Shown: positions 9,459 to 19,989, counted from the first letter of the stretch. The stretch is DNA of 64,000 nt from Ignavibacteriota bacterium (GCA_013285425.1 CP053447.1:3168001-3232000), one strand, 5' to 3'. Notes: a model not told the origin generated them from the sequence alone. Made by a program: numbers and translations.

Positions 9459-10331
9459 TTACGCCAACAAATTCTTTTCTCTAAATTCAGTTGGCGTAAG
9501 CTTTGAATGTTTCTTAAAATATTTGATGAAATTGGTAGGCTCTACAAAACCCAAGTCGTAGCCAATTTCTTTGACACTTTCTGATGTGTGGGCTAAAATT
9601 CTTTTAGCTTCCAACATTATCCTGTCATCAATTAGTTCTTTGGGCGTTTTTCCTAAAACTTTTGTTGTTGCCTTGTTCAATCGTTTTTCTGTAATAAGAA
9701 TTTCTTTGGTGTAGAAACTAACCTGCTTTTTACTTTTATAGTTTATTTCCAATAGATCTTTGAACAGTATTACATAGTCAAGATATGCACCTTTTTTAAT
9801 TTCAGTAAAGTTTTGTTTTCGTTTTTCTCTTTCAGCTTGTAATAGAAAATTATGCAGTAGGTTTTGTAAAATGTCGGCTTGCAAATTGTCTTTGATATTT
9901 TGCAATTCCTCCGTCATTTGTTGCAGCAATTCCTCAAATATTTTTGATTGCTTCTGAACTTAAATTTCTGAAACCGTAAACAAATCATTAAATAAAATAC
10001 TTTTCCGTAAAAATTTAGTGTCTGTTTCTGACTTACAAAAAAAACCATCGGTAAATAAAATTGCTTTTCCTTCGTATTTGACTTTGTTGTCAAATCTCTG
10101 AACAACGTCTTTGTTTAGAAATAATAAAGTGTTGGGTTTAATTTTTTTGGGTTTGAAGTCAACCCAATGTGTCGGGCTGCCTTGTTGAAACCAGATAATG
10201 TGATAAAAACCTGCCCTGTGCGTTGCTGTTATAATGGCTTTAGACCTCGCGTAAAGGTTAGCCAAATCCACAATTTCAAGCTCCTGTGGAAGTCCCGGCT
10301 TGAAGTTATATTTTTTTATATCTGTTGCCAT
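9459..10331 (-). pseudogene. AraC-family regulator split by an in-frame stop
   Basis: Residues 1-123 (MATDIKKYNFKPGLPQELEI...) form the sensor half and the frame meets TAA at 9962-9960. Translation in the very same frame continues (VQKQSKIFEELLQQM...) into an AraC HTH domain with LNKATTKVLGKTPKELI and VKEIGYDLGFVEPTNFIKYFKKH, ending at 9459. Only one codon separates the two halves, so this is a nonsense change, not a frameshift. It probably once controlled the neighbouring reductase genes. Restart at a TTG (9929) could make the DNA-binding half alone. Confidence 0.8.
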
Positions 10332-10741
10332 TTACAGAGTGTTGCTCTTCAATTACCACTAACTCTCAAATTTACACAACTTATTGCGTATTTCCACCTT
10401 AGCTGATCCGATTTGCAAAGGTAACAAAATGTTCGAATGGTTCTATAGTTTATTTTGACAAGCCGGTAGGAAATATCCATTAATACTTAACTTGCAATAA
10501 ATTGTTTCACCACATTACACGAGGCAGTATTGAAAACTTTGTACAGTTTCTTCTGTGGTTGGTGAGTACAATCCATCTACTGAAGCGACATTATTTCGTC
10601 CTTGGCTTTCCCCTATGTTATTGATTTTCACTATTCTAATGACTTATGAATTTACGGTTTAAAGTCAGATATTTATTAAAAAAATATTTCCGTGGATACA
10701 GGTTACCTGATTGTATTGTAAACTTCGTCATCTTATAAAAT
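10332..10741. other. Intergenic gap, no gene recognised
   Basis: About 410 bases of AT-rich sequence separate the broken AraC gene and the next reductase. A short minus-strand frame with IGESQGRNNVASVDGLYS (about 10500-10600) was noticed but does not match a family I know. No terminator, RNA or repeat was identified. Confidence 0.4.
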
Positions 10742-11602
10742 CTACACCTTACCAAACACCGGGAACCCGCTGTGTTCTCCATAGTTTTCAATTTGTTTTA
10801 CATTTTTCAATAATAACATATCTGCATCAGAGATTACAAAATCCACTTCAGTGTTGGTTTTCATGTGCTGTGGATTTGCGGTTTTCGGTAGAGGAAGTAA
10901 ATCAAGCTGCAAACAGTAACGGATAGCCAACTGCGAAACTGATACTTTGTATTTCTCTGCAATTGCCTGAACCTGCCGGTTCTTAAACAACTCTCCATGA
11001 CCAAACGGAGAATAAGCTTCGACAAGAATTTGTTTCTCCTGATTGTATTGTATCAGTTCGCTCGGAGTATTGCTGATGTGTGCCAGAATCTGATTGACCA
11101 TTGGTTTGATAGAACAATTTTCAAGAATATTATCCAGATCTGCTTTTTCAAAATTTGAAACACCGATAGCCCGGAGTTTTCCAGCTTCATAAGCTTCTTC
11201 TAATGCACGCCATGCTTCGATGTTTCCTTCAAAGTAAGGTTCAGTTTCAAGAAAATTTGCCCAGGGTTTCGGGCTATGAATAATCATCAAGTCAATGTAA
11301 TCAAGTCCCAATTTTTTAAGCGAGGTATTAATAGATGCAACAGCTTCTTTGTACGACTTTACTTCTGCTCCAAGTTTGGTGGTTATAAACATTTCTTCAC
11401 GACTAATACCTGAAGCTTTAACACCTTTTCCAACTCCGTTTTCATTTCCGTATGCCTGTGCTGTATCAATATGCCGGTAACCTATACTTGCCGCATCTAT
11501 TACTGCCTTTATTACTTCATTATCATTTATAAACCAGGTACCAAGACCAAGTTTAGGAATTTCAACGCCATTATACAGCTTATATTTTTCTTTTAAAATC
11601 AT
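10742..11602 (-). CDS. Aldo/keto reductase
   Basis: This 286-residue cytoplasmic AKR starts YNGVEIPKLGLGTW. It has HIDTAQAYGNE (Asp, Tyr), MFITTKLG (Lys), LMIIHSPKPW (His), GVSNF and LLPLPKTANP. It resembles the 2,5-diketo-D-gluconate reductase group and is the third reductase of the cluster. Its 5' neighbour, the DUF2255 gene, is 100 bases away on the same strand. Confidence 0.85.
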   Translation of the reverse strand: MILKEKYKLYNGVEIPKLGLGTWFINDNEVIKAVIDAASIGYRHIDTAQAYGNENGVGKGVKASGISREEMFITTKLGAEVKSYKEAVASINTSLKKLGLDYIDLMIIHSPKPWANFLETEPYFEGNIEAWRALEEAYEAGKLRAIGVSNFEKADLDNILENCSIKPMVNQILAHISNTPSELIQYNQEKQILVEAYSPFGHGELFKNRQVQAIAEKYKVSVSQLAIRYCLQLDLLPLPKTANPQHMKTNTEVDFVISDADMLLLKNVKQIENYGEHSGFPVFGKV

Positions 11603-11704
11603 AACTATGCTTCCTTTTATTGAGTTAATACTTTTTGTTTTTATTACCTTTCAATAAAAATGATTCATCCATCTCTCACTTGGAAAAGATATAATTTACA
11701 AAGT

Positions 11705-12088
11705 TTATTTTGGTAAAATTTTTACAGTCGCAGCACGTGCACGATTGCTGATCATCGGCGGTAAATAGGGGCTGTTACCATATTTATTTTTGTATGCTTC
11801 ATCAATTGCTTTATTAATCTCACCCTGCACTGGTTCAAAGTTTACCTCTTTCGTCATACCTGCTGCAATAATTCGTCCGGCTTTTTGAATTATAGCTGCA
11901 TTATACCATTGTGAGCCAACACCGTTATAAGCTCTCACATATAAATCACCGTCAACTACTACTTCCCAAATCCATGTAGGTGTACCGTAAGTTTTTCCAT
12001 CTTCACGGAAGGGAGAAATTTGAAGATCATCAGCATCATTAATCTTCTTTAATTCATCTGTTGTAAATTTTTTATTTTCTGATTTCAT
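11705..12088 (-). CDS. DUF2255 family protein
   Basis: This 127-residue protein contains YGTPTWIWEVVVDGDLYVRAYNG and SQWYNAAI, the conserved core of DUF2255 (a nitroreductase-like split-barrel relative of unknown function). It begins one base after the stop of the upstream RibD-C gene, with AAGAGGGT as ribosome-binding site inside that gene's last codons. The two are almost certainly translated from one mRNA. Confidence 0.75.
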   Translation of the reverse strand: MKSENKKFTTDELKKINDADDLQISPFREDGKTYGTPTWIWEVVVDGDLYVRAYNGVGSQWYNAAIIQKAGRIIAAGMTKEVNFEPVQGEINKAIDEAYKNKYGNSPYLPPMISNRARAATVKILPK

Positions 12089-12089
12089 A

Positions 12090-12806
12090 TTACCCTCTTT
12101 CTTTATTCATTGTTGTGTTTAAATAATAAGTAAGCATTACACCATCGTTCTCTAATTTTCTCACTTCCTTTAAAGCATACTGTTTGGTGATTCGGCTGTT
12201 GTCAAAAGTTTCAGCAAGAGTTTGTTCTCTGCTGCCATCGATAAAGGGAGCGATTACAATTTTGATTTCATCTACTAAATCAGCTTTTATAAAGTTGGCA
12301 TTTATGGTAGCACCACCCACAATAGCAAAATGTTTTATATCAAAAAGATTGTACAATTTGTCAAGCGCAGTACTCAGGTCAATAGTATCTTTACCTGCAA
12401 AAATGTACGAGATATTCTTTTCTTTCAGATAGGCAATATATTTCGGACTTACACTTTTAGTGGTAACCACCAATACATCGTTTTTTACCTCATCGGGGAA
12501 GAGCAAGGTTCGCTCTTTCCAAAAAACTTTTCCTTTTGAATCAAACGAAACGATATAAATATTTTCACCTCTTTGAATGTTATCCTCAAAATCAATGGGT
12601 ACATCTTTGTATTTTGCTAAATCCACCGATTCATCGCTGAAATATTTTTTATGAGTATTGCTGCCGTTGCCCCAGGCATCATTTCCTTCCAGTTTCATAA
12701 GTTCGAAATAATCTCCCAACTCATCGTTGTGGTTGTGAATAAAATCGCCATCGATCTTTCCGTCAATGGAAGTGAGCATTGTTAAAAGTATTTTTGGTCT
12801 ATTCAT
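12090..12806 (-). CDS. RibD C-terminal / dihydrofolate reductase-like protein
   Basis: The protein has 238 residues. It starts RPKILLTMLTSIDGKIDGD, the NADPH-binding strand of the RibD-C fold, with ALDKLYNLFDIKHFAIVGGATINANFIKADLVDEI (pattern GGATxNxxFI...LVDEI) in the C-terminal half. Free-standing members reduce small substrates with NADPH and are not necessarily part of riboflavin synthesis. It is paired with DUF2255. A paralogue lies at 18251-18961. Confidence 0.8.
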   Translation of the reverse strand: MNRPKILLTMLTSIDGKIDGDFIHNHNDELGDYFELMKLEGNDAWGNGSNTHKKYFSDESVDLAKYKDVPIDFEDNIQRGENIYIVSFDSKGKVFWKERTLLFPDEVKNDVLVVTTKSVSPKYIAYLKEKNISYIFAGKDTIDLSTALDKLYNLFDIKHFAIVGGATINANFIKADLVDEIKIVIAPFIDGSREQTLAETFDNSRITKQYALKEVRKLENDGVMLTYYLNTTMNKERG

Positions 12807-13017
12807 CTTTCATTTCAAGTATTTAATCTGGGTACAAAATTAATATCCCTATCTCAATATTAGTTTATTCAGATTACAGCTTTTTGTATCCATTTTACTG
12901 TTTATATGGTTATGCCTAATGAAGAATTATATTCTTCCACTCACATTGTAAAATATAATCGTTGATATTTGAGGGGATGGTGGTTTGAAAGTGTATCAAA
13001 TCTTTGATCTGAAATGT

Positions 13018-14592
13018 CTATAATAATTTCAAGCGTTCCTCTTCAATATCTATTTGAAGTAAATATTTTCTTATCACATCTTCATCCATCCTGTCGTTTA
13101 TTTTGTTTTGTGTAATGAGCCATTGTCTTTGCTGTTCTAATACTTTTAAATAAATTAATTTACCCTCTTCAGTAATAGACTGTTCTGTTCTGTCATTTGT
13201 ATGATCTTCCCATTTTCTCTCTATGAATTGTAAAAAGGGAGAATCCTTTAATTGTTCTTTATGGTTATCTTTTAAATATTGTAAAGCATAATTTGTCAAT
13301 CCATTTTTTATAAGGCTATGTGCTTCGCTTTCTGGAATGTGATCATTAAAATCAGGAAGCCGAGATTTCCTGATAAGGTAAGGTAAGGTTAAACCTTGAA
13401 TTAGCAGCGTACATAAAATAACAATGAAGGTGATAAAGAGGATTAAATTTCGTTGAGGAAATTCAGAACCATTTTCAAGATAAACAGGTATGGATAAAGC
13501 GGCAGCCAAAGAAACAACTCCGCGCATGCCAGCCCATGCCAATATCATCGGTGCCCAAAACCCAGGGTTTCTGCTATCTGCCACGGTAATAAAGTTTCTC
13601 ATTATCATTGTTACCAGCAAAGCCCCGTATGCAGCTATAATTCTTCCAAGAATGAGTACCGAGGTGATCAGCAATCCATATCCAATAGCAGTAAAAATAC
13701 TTATGTCTTTTAATCCGGAAACTATCTCCGGCAATTCAAGTCCAATCAGCAGAAACACCAATCCATTCAAAACAAAAACAAGGTCTTCCCATACATTCAT
13801 ACCACTTAATCGGGAAGAGCTGTTTAAAAAATCAAGTCTTCTTTGAGAAAGCCATAAACCACCGCTAACTACTGCCAATATCCCCGAACAATGACATGCC
13901 TCTGCTGCTATATACATTAGGTATGGTGATACGATGGTTAATACGATATCCATTCTTGCATCTGTAGGGAAGAATTTATGTGTCTTCATAAATACCCATC
14001 CTATCAACAAGCCAATCCCAACTCCTCCTATCAACATCCATACGAAATTAAGCGCGGCGTTATACCAAACAAACTGACCTGTGGCAACAGCAATCATTGC
14101 AAAACGAAAAATGATAAGTGCCGAAGCATCATTAAGTAAACTTTCGCCTTCCAGGATGGATGATACCCGTTTGGGAACTTTAACAAATTTCAGAATAGCA
14201 CCTGTACTTACCGCATCGGGTGGTGAAACAATTCCACCCAATAAAAATCCCAAAGCAAGTGAAAAACCGGGAATAAAGGCATTGGCAACAAATGCTACTG
14301 ATAACGCGGTGAAGAAAACAACTACAAATGCAAAACTCCCGATGATGCGTCTCCATTTCCACAATTCTTTCCCAGAAATAGCCCACGCAGCTTCGTAAAG
14401 TAAAGGTGGTAAAAAGATGATAAAAATTAAATCAGGTTCAATGTGCAGTACAGGCATACCGGGCACAAAACTTATCAAAAGTCCTGCAACAACAAGCAAG
14501 ATAGGGTAAGCTACTTTTATTTTATTTGCCAGCATTATCAGGAACACAATGGCCAGAATAGCTGCCAGGAACAATGAGAAATCTCCGATCAT
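13018..14592 (-). CDS. Na+/H+ antiporter, CPA1/NhaP-type
   Basis: The protein has 524 residues with about 12 membrane helices over residues 1-405 and a cytoplasmic tail of about 115 residues. CPA1 signatures are present: FLPPLLYEAAW, GGIVSPPDAVSTGAIL and EGESLLNDASALI with the ion-binding Asp. It exchanges cytoplasmic Na+ (or K+) for H+ at the inner membrane. It is a stand-alone gene inside the redox cluster and may support pH or ion stress tolerance. Confidence 0.9.
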   Translation of the reverse strand: MIGDFSLFLAAILAIVFLIMLANKIKVAYPILLVVAGLLISFVPGMPVLHIEPDLIFIIFLPPLLYEAAWAISGKELWKWRRIIGSFAFVVVFFTALSVAFVANAFIPGFSLALGFLLGGIVSPPDAVSTGAILKFVKVPKRVSSILEGESLLNDASALIIFRFAMIAVATGQFVWYNAALNFVWMLIGGVGIGLLIGWVFMKTHKFFPTDARMDIVLTIVSPYLMYIAAEACHCSGILAVVSGGLWLSQRRLDFLNSSSRLSGMNVWEDLVFVLNGLVFLLIGLELPEIVSGLKDISIFTAIGYGLLITSVLILGRIIAAYGALLVTMIMRNFITVADSRNPGFWAPMILAWAGMRGVVSLAAALSIPVYLENGSEFPQRNLILFITFIVILCTLLIQGLTLPYLIRKSRLPDFNDHIPESEAHSLIKNGLTNYALQYLKDNHKEQLKDSPFLQFIERKWEDHTNDRTEQSITEEGKLIYLKVLEQQRQWLITQNKINDRMDEDVIRKYLLQIDIEEERLKLL

Positions 14593-14844
14593 TTTAACTT
14601 ATACTTTCTCAATTTTAAATGTTACCAATATTTAGTTTAAAAGATACCAAGACATGTAAAGTAAAGATAATTACAAAATTTATGTGTTTCACTGATTCTG
14701 AAAACTGTCATTTGTAACTTTAAGAAAATTTTTTATTTCTAATCCGCACAAAAACAATCATGTCAATGCTGTTGTCGGATTCTATAAAAAAATTGGAGCT
14801 TCGTCAAAAAGGCAAAACTCCAATTAACAAAAACATTCTAATCC

Positions 14845-15892
14845 TTATTTCAAAGTACTCATATCAATCACAAAACGGTATTTTACATCACCATTTTCCA
14901 ATCTTTCAAAAGCTTCATTTTCTTGTTGAATAGAAATCAATTCAATCCCGGCTGTGATATTGTGTTTAGCGCAGAAATCCAATACTTCCTGAGTTTCGGC
15001 AATGCCCCCGATGCTGGAACTGGACAGGCTTTTACGACCATTGGTAACACTAAAGGTACCAACTTCCAACGGTTCAGCAGGAAGTCCTGCCATTACCAAA
15101 GAGCCATCCTCATTCAGTAATTTGAGATACAGATTAACATTGTGCTTTGCAGATACCGTATCCAAAATTATATCCTGCTTGGGACAATTGTTCATTTGTG
15201 CTACATCTATAGAAACAACAACTTGATCCGCACCCGGGTGTTTTGCATCATCTGCTTTGGATTGAGAGATAGTAAACACTGTAACATTAGCCCCCATTGC
15301 TTTGGCAATTTTGATAGCCATGTGTCCTAATCCGTCAATTCTGATAACACCAATATTCTTTCCAGATCCGGCATTCCAATGTTTCAATGGTGAATACACT
15401 GTAATACCCGCACAAAGAATTGGAGCAGCACTGGCTAAATCCAATGTTTTAGGAACATGCAATACATAGTTTTCAACTACTACAATATTTTGAGAGAATC
15501 CACCATAAGTGATTCCGCTATGCTTCCTGTCCTTTGAATTGAAAACAACTGTCCATCCCTCTTCGCAACATTGTTCATCACCTGCATGGCAATGCTGGCA
15601 TTCTCTACAACTATCCACAATGCGGCCTACACCAGCTAAATCTCCCACTTTGAATTTGGTTACAGACGAACCAATTTGAGTAATCTTACCAATAATTTCA
15701 TGACCGGTTACAATGGGGTAAATCGTTCCGCCCCAATCATTATGTAATGAATGTAAATCGGAGTGACAGATGCCAAAATAAAATTTCTATTTGAATATCA
15801 TGTGACGTTAGCTCTCTGCGTTGAATAGTAAATTCTTTTAGAGGCGCTGTTGCTGCATCAGTACCAAATGCCTAACTGTTATTTGTTTTCAT
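14845..15892 (-). pseudogene. Zinc alcohol dehydrogenase (YahK/CAD type), frame-disrupted
   Basis: The gene starts ATG at 15892 (MKTNN), meets a TAG after six codons, then reads AFGTDAATAPLKEFTIQRREL. It breaks again near 15775, where two bases seem missing, before CHSDLHSLHNDWGG...VTGHEIIGKI. From there it is open to 14845: GRIVDSCRECQHCHAGDEQCC (structural zinc), GIGVIRIDGLGHMAIKIAKAMG (split) and C-terminal KYRFVIDM. The intact paralogue is next door at 15913-17100. At least two disruptions in the first 45 codons make it a pseudogene unless the assembly is wrong. Confidence 0.75.
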
Positions 15893-15912
15893 TGTTCACC
15901 TATTTTAATTAT

Positions 15913-17100
15913 TTAAAATGTTGCTCCATCAATTACATAGCGATATCTTGCTTCTTTATTCACAACCTTATCCCAGGCTTCATTAATTTTATCAGCACCA
16001 ATGATCTCGATTTGCGGATATATTTTATTTGCAGCACAATAATCAATAATCTCCTGGGTCTCTGGTATTCCACCAATAGTAGAAGCATTGTAATTTACTC
16101 TGTTACGTATCATCAGAAAGTTATTAATAACCAGTTCTCCGTTCACAGGCATTCCCACATAAGTAAAGTTCTTATATGGTTTTAAAACTGATGCATAGGC
16201 AGCAACATCGAATTTATATGGTATTGTAGAAATCATATAATCGAGCGTGGCTTTGTATGGTTTAAGTTTATCGAGTGTATCGACAACAATTACTTCCTTA
16301 GCACCCCATGAAAGTATGTCATTTTTTTTACTCGCAGATGTGGTAAAGGCATAGACCTCGGCTCCTTTAGAAACTGCAAGCTTTATAGCCATATGACCTA
16401 ACCCTCCAATTCCGGAAACACCAACTTTATCACCTTTCCTGAACTGTGCTTTCATCAATGGTGAATAGGTTGTTATACCTGCACATAATAAAGGAGCTGC
16501 GTATTGCAGATCGATACTATCCGGAATTTTGATTGCGAAATGTTCCGTTACAACAAGATTGTTTGAGTAACCTCCCTGAGTAATACCTGTAGGTGATGTT
16601 TTATCCGGACTTCCGTAGGTTAACACCGTAGCACTATTATCGCATTGATGTTCCTCGCCATTTTTACAGCTTTCACATATCATACAGCTATCTACCATAC
16701 ACCCGACTCCGGCTTTATCACCTATTTTGAATTTCGTAACATTTTTGCCAACTGCTGTTACAATGCCGGCTATTTCGTGACCAGGGACTTGCGGATAAAT
16801 CTGTTTCGCCCAATGTCCTCTGATAGTGTGAATGTCGGAGTGGCAAATACCTGAATATTTAATTTCAATAAGAATATCATTATCTCCAACCGGGCGTCTT
16901 TCAAAACTCCATAGTTCCAATTTGCTATGCTCATCTCTGCCAGCATATCCTTTAGATTGTATGTTGTTCATAGCCATCGAATTTTTATTTATTGTTTGTG
17001 AAAAAATCTGCAAAGGTCCTGCTAACATTAAACCGGCACCTGCCAGGGCGCTTTGTTCCAGAAATTTTCTTCTTGACCGAAAATTGTTTTCATGTTTCAT
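15913..17100 (-). CDS. NAD(P)-dependent zinc alcohol dehydrogenase with Tat signal
   Basis: The protein has 395 residues. The N-terminus carries a twin-arginine signal ([18 protein letters not shown]) nearly the same as that of the reductase at 4487-5602. The catalytic zinc site uses CHSDIHT and GHEIAG; structural zinc is CMICESCKNGEEHQC. The cofactor motif is GVSGIGGLGHMAIKLA. It belongs to the YahK/cinnamyl alcohol dehydrogenase group that reduces aldehydes. Tat export of a cofactor-bound ADH is uncommon, and the same leader on different folds suggests leader exchange. Confidence 0.85.
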   Translation of the reverse strand: MKHENNFRSRRKFLEQSALAGAGLMLAGPLQIFSQTINKNSMAMNNIQSKGYAGRDEHSKLELWSFERRPVGDNDILIEIKYSGICHSDIHTIRGHWAKQIYPQVPGHEIAGIVTAVGKNVTKFKIGDKAGVGCMVDSCMICESCKNGEEHQCDNSATVLTYGSPDKTSPTGITQGGYSNNLVVTEHFAIKIPDSIDLQYAAPLLCAGITTYSPLMKAQFRKGDKVGVSGIGGLGHMAIKLAVSKGAEVYAFTTSASKKNDILSWGAKEVIVVDTLDKLKPYKATLDYMISTIPYKFDVAAYASVLKPYKNFTYVGMPVNGELVINNFLMIRNRVNYNASTIGGIPETQEIIDYCAANKIYPQIEIIGADKINEAWDKVVNKEARYRYVIDGATF

Positions 17101-17130
17101 ATTTCATCCCTCTAATTTTTTAATGATTAG

Positions 17131-18195
17131 CTATTTTATTTTTTTAAAGATTTCAAACATAGTTTCTTTATCAAAATTGTCCATATCAACCAGCTTTAAC
17201 GACTTTATCATTTTCAGTGTTGATGTTTTATAATTTTGGAAATGCGGCGTCTTTATGTGAGAGTCATAAGCATTTTTATTAGCATAAATTTCTACAATTC
17301 TGACCTGCGATGTGCTTTCCTTTTGATACATGGGAAATATTGCGATAACGCCCGGCTCTATTTTGACTGAAGCAGAAGACTCTTCTTGAAGAATGGATTT
17401 GTATTCGTCTAAAAATTCAGGAACAATTTCTATTTCTGAAATACGAACCATCATATCGGGTTCAATTATTGGATTAGTTTCCTTACCGATAAGCTTCCTT
17501 AAAACATTTGCCTGAGTTCTATTAATAATTTCTTCGATCAGATTTGCAATTTCAACAAGTTGATTTTCTGTAATGCCCATATTTTTTCCCATGTTTAAAT
17601 GAGCTTGCAACTGGGGTTCTACTCCTGAAATAGCGGAGAGTGCAGCAATCGTAACAAACTCCCGCTGCTGATATGACAGAACATCACTGGCGAAAATATC
17701 GGCAAAAAGATGTTCCTTTAAAAATGCATCAATACGAGGAGCGAATTCACCCAGACCAGGAGCCGGTTTTAATTGTTGAACTTTAGTTAGTTGTTCTAAA
17801 ACATTTCTGCCTTGTTCGTATTTATCGTCCGCGTTGTTTTCAACAACAATTTCATTTCCCGGTTTATCTGTAATGTTATTCTTTTTCCTTTCATCTAATA
17901 CAGTTTTAAAAGTGTTGATGGCATTTATGCTTCTTGGAAAACCACAATAAGCATATAGTTGTACCAATGCTTCTTTAATTTCATTGATACTCAGTCCGGA
18001 ATTAAGTCCCTCAGCTAATCGCAGTTTAAGTGATTCCAAATCACCTGAAGCAGTTAATGCAGAAATTTTTATCAGACATTGCTGTTCTGCTGTTAATGAA
18101 GAACCAATTGATGTGTTTTGTTGTGCGTTCATTTTTATTGTATTTAATGTTAGAGTAAAAAAGATTATTAATTGAATAATTTTATTTAATTTCAT
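17131..18195 (-). CDS. Exported CMD-CMD-ABM fusion protein
   Basis: The ATG at 18195 (MKLNKIIQLIIFFTLTLN) gives a signal peptide ending near NAQ. Two carboxymuconolactone decarboxylase-like/AhpD-type repeats follow: residues about 40-100 (KISALTASGDLESLKLRL...YAYCGFPRSINAI) and 160-235 (FVTIAALSAISGVEPQL). A C-terminal antibiotic-biosynthesis-monooxygenase-like domain follows (VRISEIEIVPEFLDEYKSIL...VRIVEIYANKNAYDSHIKTPHF). The CxxC pair of AhpD is not evident. Substrate unknown; context suggests quinone or aldehyde detoxification in the periplasm. Confidence 0.75.
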   Translation of the reverse strand: MKLNKIIQLIIFFTLTLNTIKMNAQQNTSIGSSLTAEQQCLIKISALTASGDLESLKLRLAEGLNSGLSINEIKEALVQLYAYCGFPRSINAINTFKTVLDERKKNNITDKPGNEIVVENNADDKYEQGRNVLEQLTKVQQLKPAPGLGEFAPRIDAFLKEHLFADIFASDVLSYQQREFVTIAALSAISGVEPQLQAHLNMGKNMGITENQLVEIANLIEEIINRTQANVLRKLIGKETNPIIEPDMMVRISEIEIVPEFLDEYKSILQEESSASVKIEPGVIAIFPMYQKESTSQVRIVEIYANKNAYDSHIKTPHFQNYKTSTLKMIKSLKLVDMDNFDKETMFEIFKKIK

Positions 18196-18250
18196 TTTAA
18201 TATTTTTTTTGTGATAGATTATAAATCGGTTCAATCAATTATATAAATCC

Positions 18251-18961
18251 TTATCGGATTGTCTTACTGTTTAATGTTTTATATCGCAGATGCACTTCGC
18301 CATTTTTTTTAGCATCTGCCGAAACTAATGTCAGGTCATTTACCATATTTAATTTCCGATAGTTTCCCAATTCAAGAGAAGTAGGACCTTCATTTAAGTC
18401 AGTAATTGGCAACACCACAATGTTCAGCTCATCGACAAGACCTAAATTCAACATCGAACCATTTAAATATCCGCCGCCCTGAAGTAATAAGCTTTTTATC
18501 GGAAAAAGTTCTGATAGCCGTTGAAAAGCGGAGACCAGATCTACGCTGTCTTTTCCTGATATTATATATGATATCTTTCTTCTTTGCAAATAATAGAGAT
18601 ACTCATTGCTCACCTTATTAGAAAGTATTTCAATGATATGATCTCCATCGATTTCATTTTTCGTCCATCCTAATTTACCTGATGGGTCAACAGCAACAGC
18701 GAATGACTTTGCCGTTTCATCACCAACATAATAATCTCCCGATATTTCAAAATCAGGAGTAATCAGTTGAGGTGTTTCATCAGAAAAATCCTTTTCCATT
18801 GTAACTCTTCCGCAAATCCATCCATCTGTTTCAAAGGATTTGTACATTTCATCAAAGGTATCTTTAACATTTTCCCAAGCCCTGGTATGTCTCCAGGGTT
18901 CTGTTAATATTTTTCCGTTAACGGAAGAAATCATGTGTAGAATAATATATGGTCTGTTCAT
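18251..18961 (-). CDS. RibD C-terminal / dihydrofolate reductase-like protein
   Basis: The protein has about 236 residues from the ATG at 18961 (MNRPYIILHMISSVNGKIL), which aligns with its paralogue at 12090. An ATG at 18982 overlapping the previous gene is possible. ISYIISGKDSVDL and SLLLQGGGYLNGSMLNLGLVDEL are the RibD-C signatures. It is 15 bases downstream of the reductase at 18976, in the same transcript. Confidence 0.8.
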   Translation of the reverse strand: MNRPYIILHMISSVNGKILTEPWRHTRAWENVKDTFDEMYKSFETDGWICGRVTMEKDFSDETPQLITPDFEISGDYYVGDETAKSFAVAVDPSGKLGWTKNEIDGDHIIEILSNKVSNEYLYYLQRRKISYIISGKDSVDLVSAFQRLSELFPIKSLLLQGGGYLNGSMLNLGLVDELNIVVLPITDLNEGPTSLELGNYRKLNMVNDLTLVSADAKKNGEVHLRYKTLNSKTIR

Positions 18962-18975
18962 ACGTTTTTTAAAAT

Positions 18976-19914
18976 TTACCATGGAAAATTATCCGGATCA
19001 TTCTTAGCACTGGTTCTTTGATTGATGTTAACTCCATTTATGATTGACATATCAATGGGAGATAGTTCAAAATCAAAAATATTAATGTTCTCTTTCATGT
19101 GGGCAACATTTGTTGAACGTGTAACCGAAATTAATCCTCGCTGCATATTCCACCTTAAAATGATTTGAGCAGCACTTTTATTGTATTTTTTTGCAAGACT
19201 CTGTAATACACTGTTATCAAGGTCGTTCCCGGATGCTAATGGAGACCAGCATTCGACAGCAATATCTTTGTATAATGTAATGCCGGTATTTTCCATATTT
19301 GAGAATGTCGGATGAATTTCAATTTGATTGAGCACTGGTTTTATCTTTGCATATTTCATAAGATCATCAATATGATGCGGATTGAAATTGCTAAGTCCGA
19401 TTGATTTTAAAAGACCTTTGTTCACATATTCTTCCATGATACTCCATGTTTCCTGAATATGGTCAACTACAGGCCAATGAATCAGCATCAGGTCAATATA
19501 TTCACCACCAAGTTTTTCAAGACTTATATCCAGAGACTGTTTAACGGATCTGTTCCGCATTACATCAGGTCCAACTTTTGAAGTGATGAAAATATCTTTC
19601 CTGTCAATTCCGCTATCCTTGATTCCTTTGAAAACTCCCGCTTCATTTTGATAGCCCTGAGCAGTATCAATGAGTCTGAATCCAACCTCGATTGCTTCGC
19701 GAACATATTGATCAGGTTTGTCTGTCAAAGTCCATGTTCCAAATCCAAGCTGTGGGATTTTTACACCGTTGTTCAAAGTAATCATCGGAACATCTTTTTC
19801 TACGGTTTCATTATCTTTTCTGTTAGCTAAAAAATCTGATGCTGCAAATGATTTTCCAATTGTTAAAAATCCGGCTAACCCCGCAGATGATTTTATAAAA
19901 TTACTTCTGTTCAT
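18976..19914 (-). CDS. Exported aldo/keto reductase
   Basis: The protein has 312 residues. The leader NRSNFIKSSAGLAGFLTIGKSFA is of Sec or degenerate Tat type (one Arg only). The AKR core starts at about residue 44: ITLNNGVKIPQLGFGTW, LIDTAQGYQNE, IFITSKVG, LMLIHWP, GLSNF and ISVTRSTN. All four catalytic residues (D, Y, K, H) are present. It lies between the RibD-C gene and another exported reductase. Confidence 0.8.
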   Translation of the reverse strand: MNRSNFIKSSAGLAGFLTIGKSFAASDFLANRKDNETVEKDVPMITLNNGVKIPQLGFGTWTLTDKPDQYVREAIEVGFRLIDTAQGYQNEAGVFKGIKDSGIDRKDIFITSKVGPDVMRNRSVKQSLDISLEKLGGEYIDLMLIHWPVVDHIQETWSIMEEYVNKGLLKSIGLSNFNPHHIDDLMKYAKIKPVLNQIEIHPTFSNMENTGITLYKDIAVECWSPLASGNDLDNSVLQSLAKKYNKSAAQIILRWNMQRGLISVTRSTNVAHMKENINIFDFELSPIDMSIINGVNINQRTSAKNDPDNFPW

Positions 19915-19989
19915 AATTTATTTCCTTCAATTAGTGCGTTGTAAACTTTTTATTTTTTTTAGTTTCATAGTTTTCTTTACTGTCTGAGA

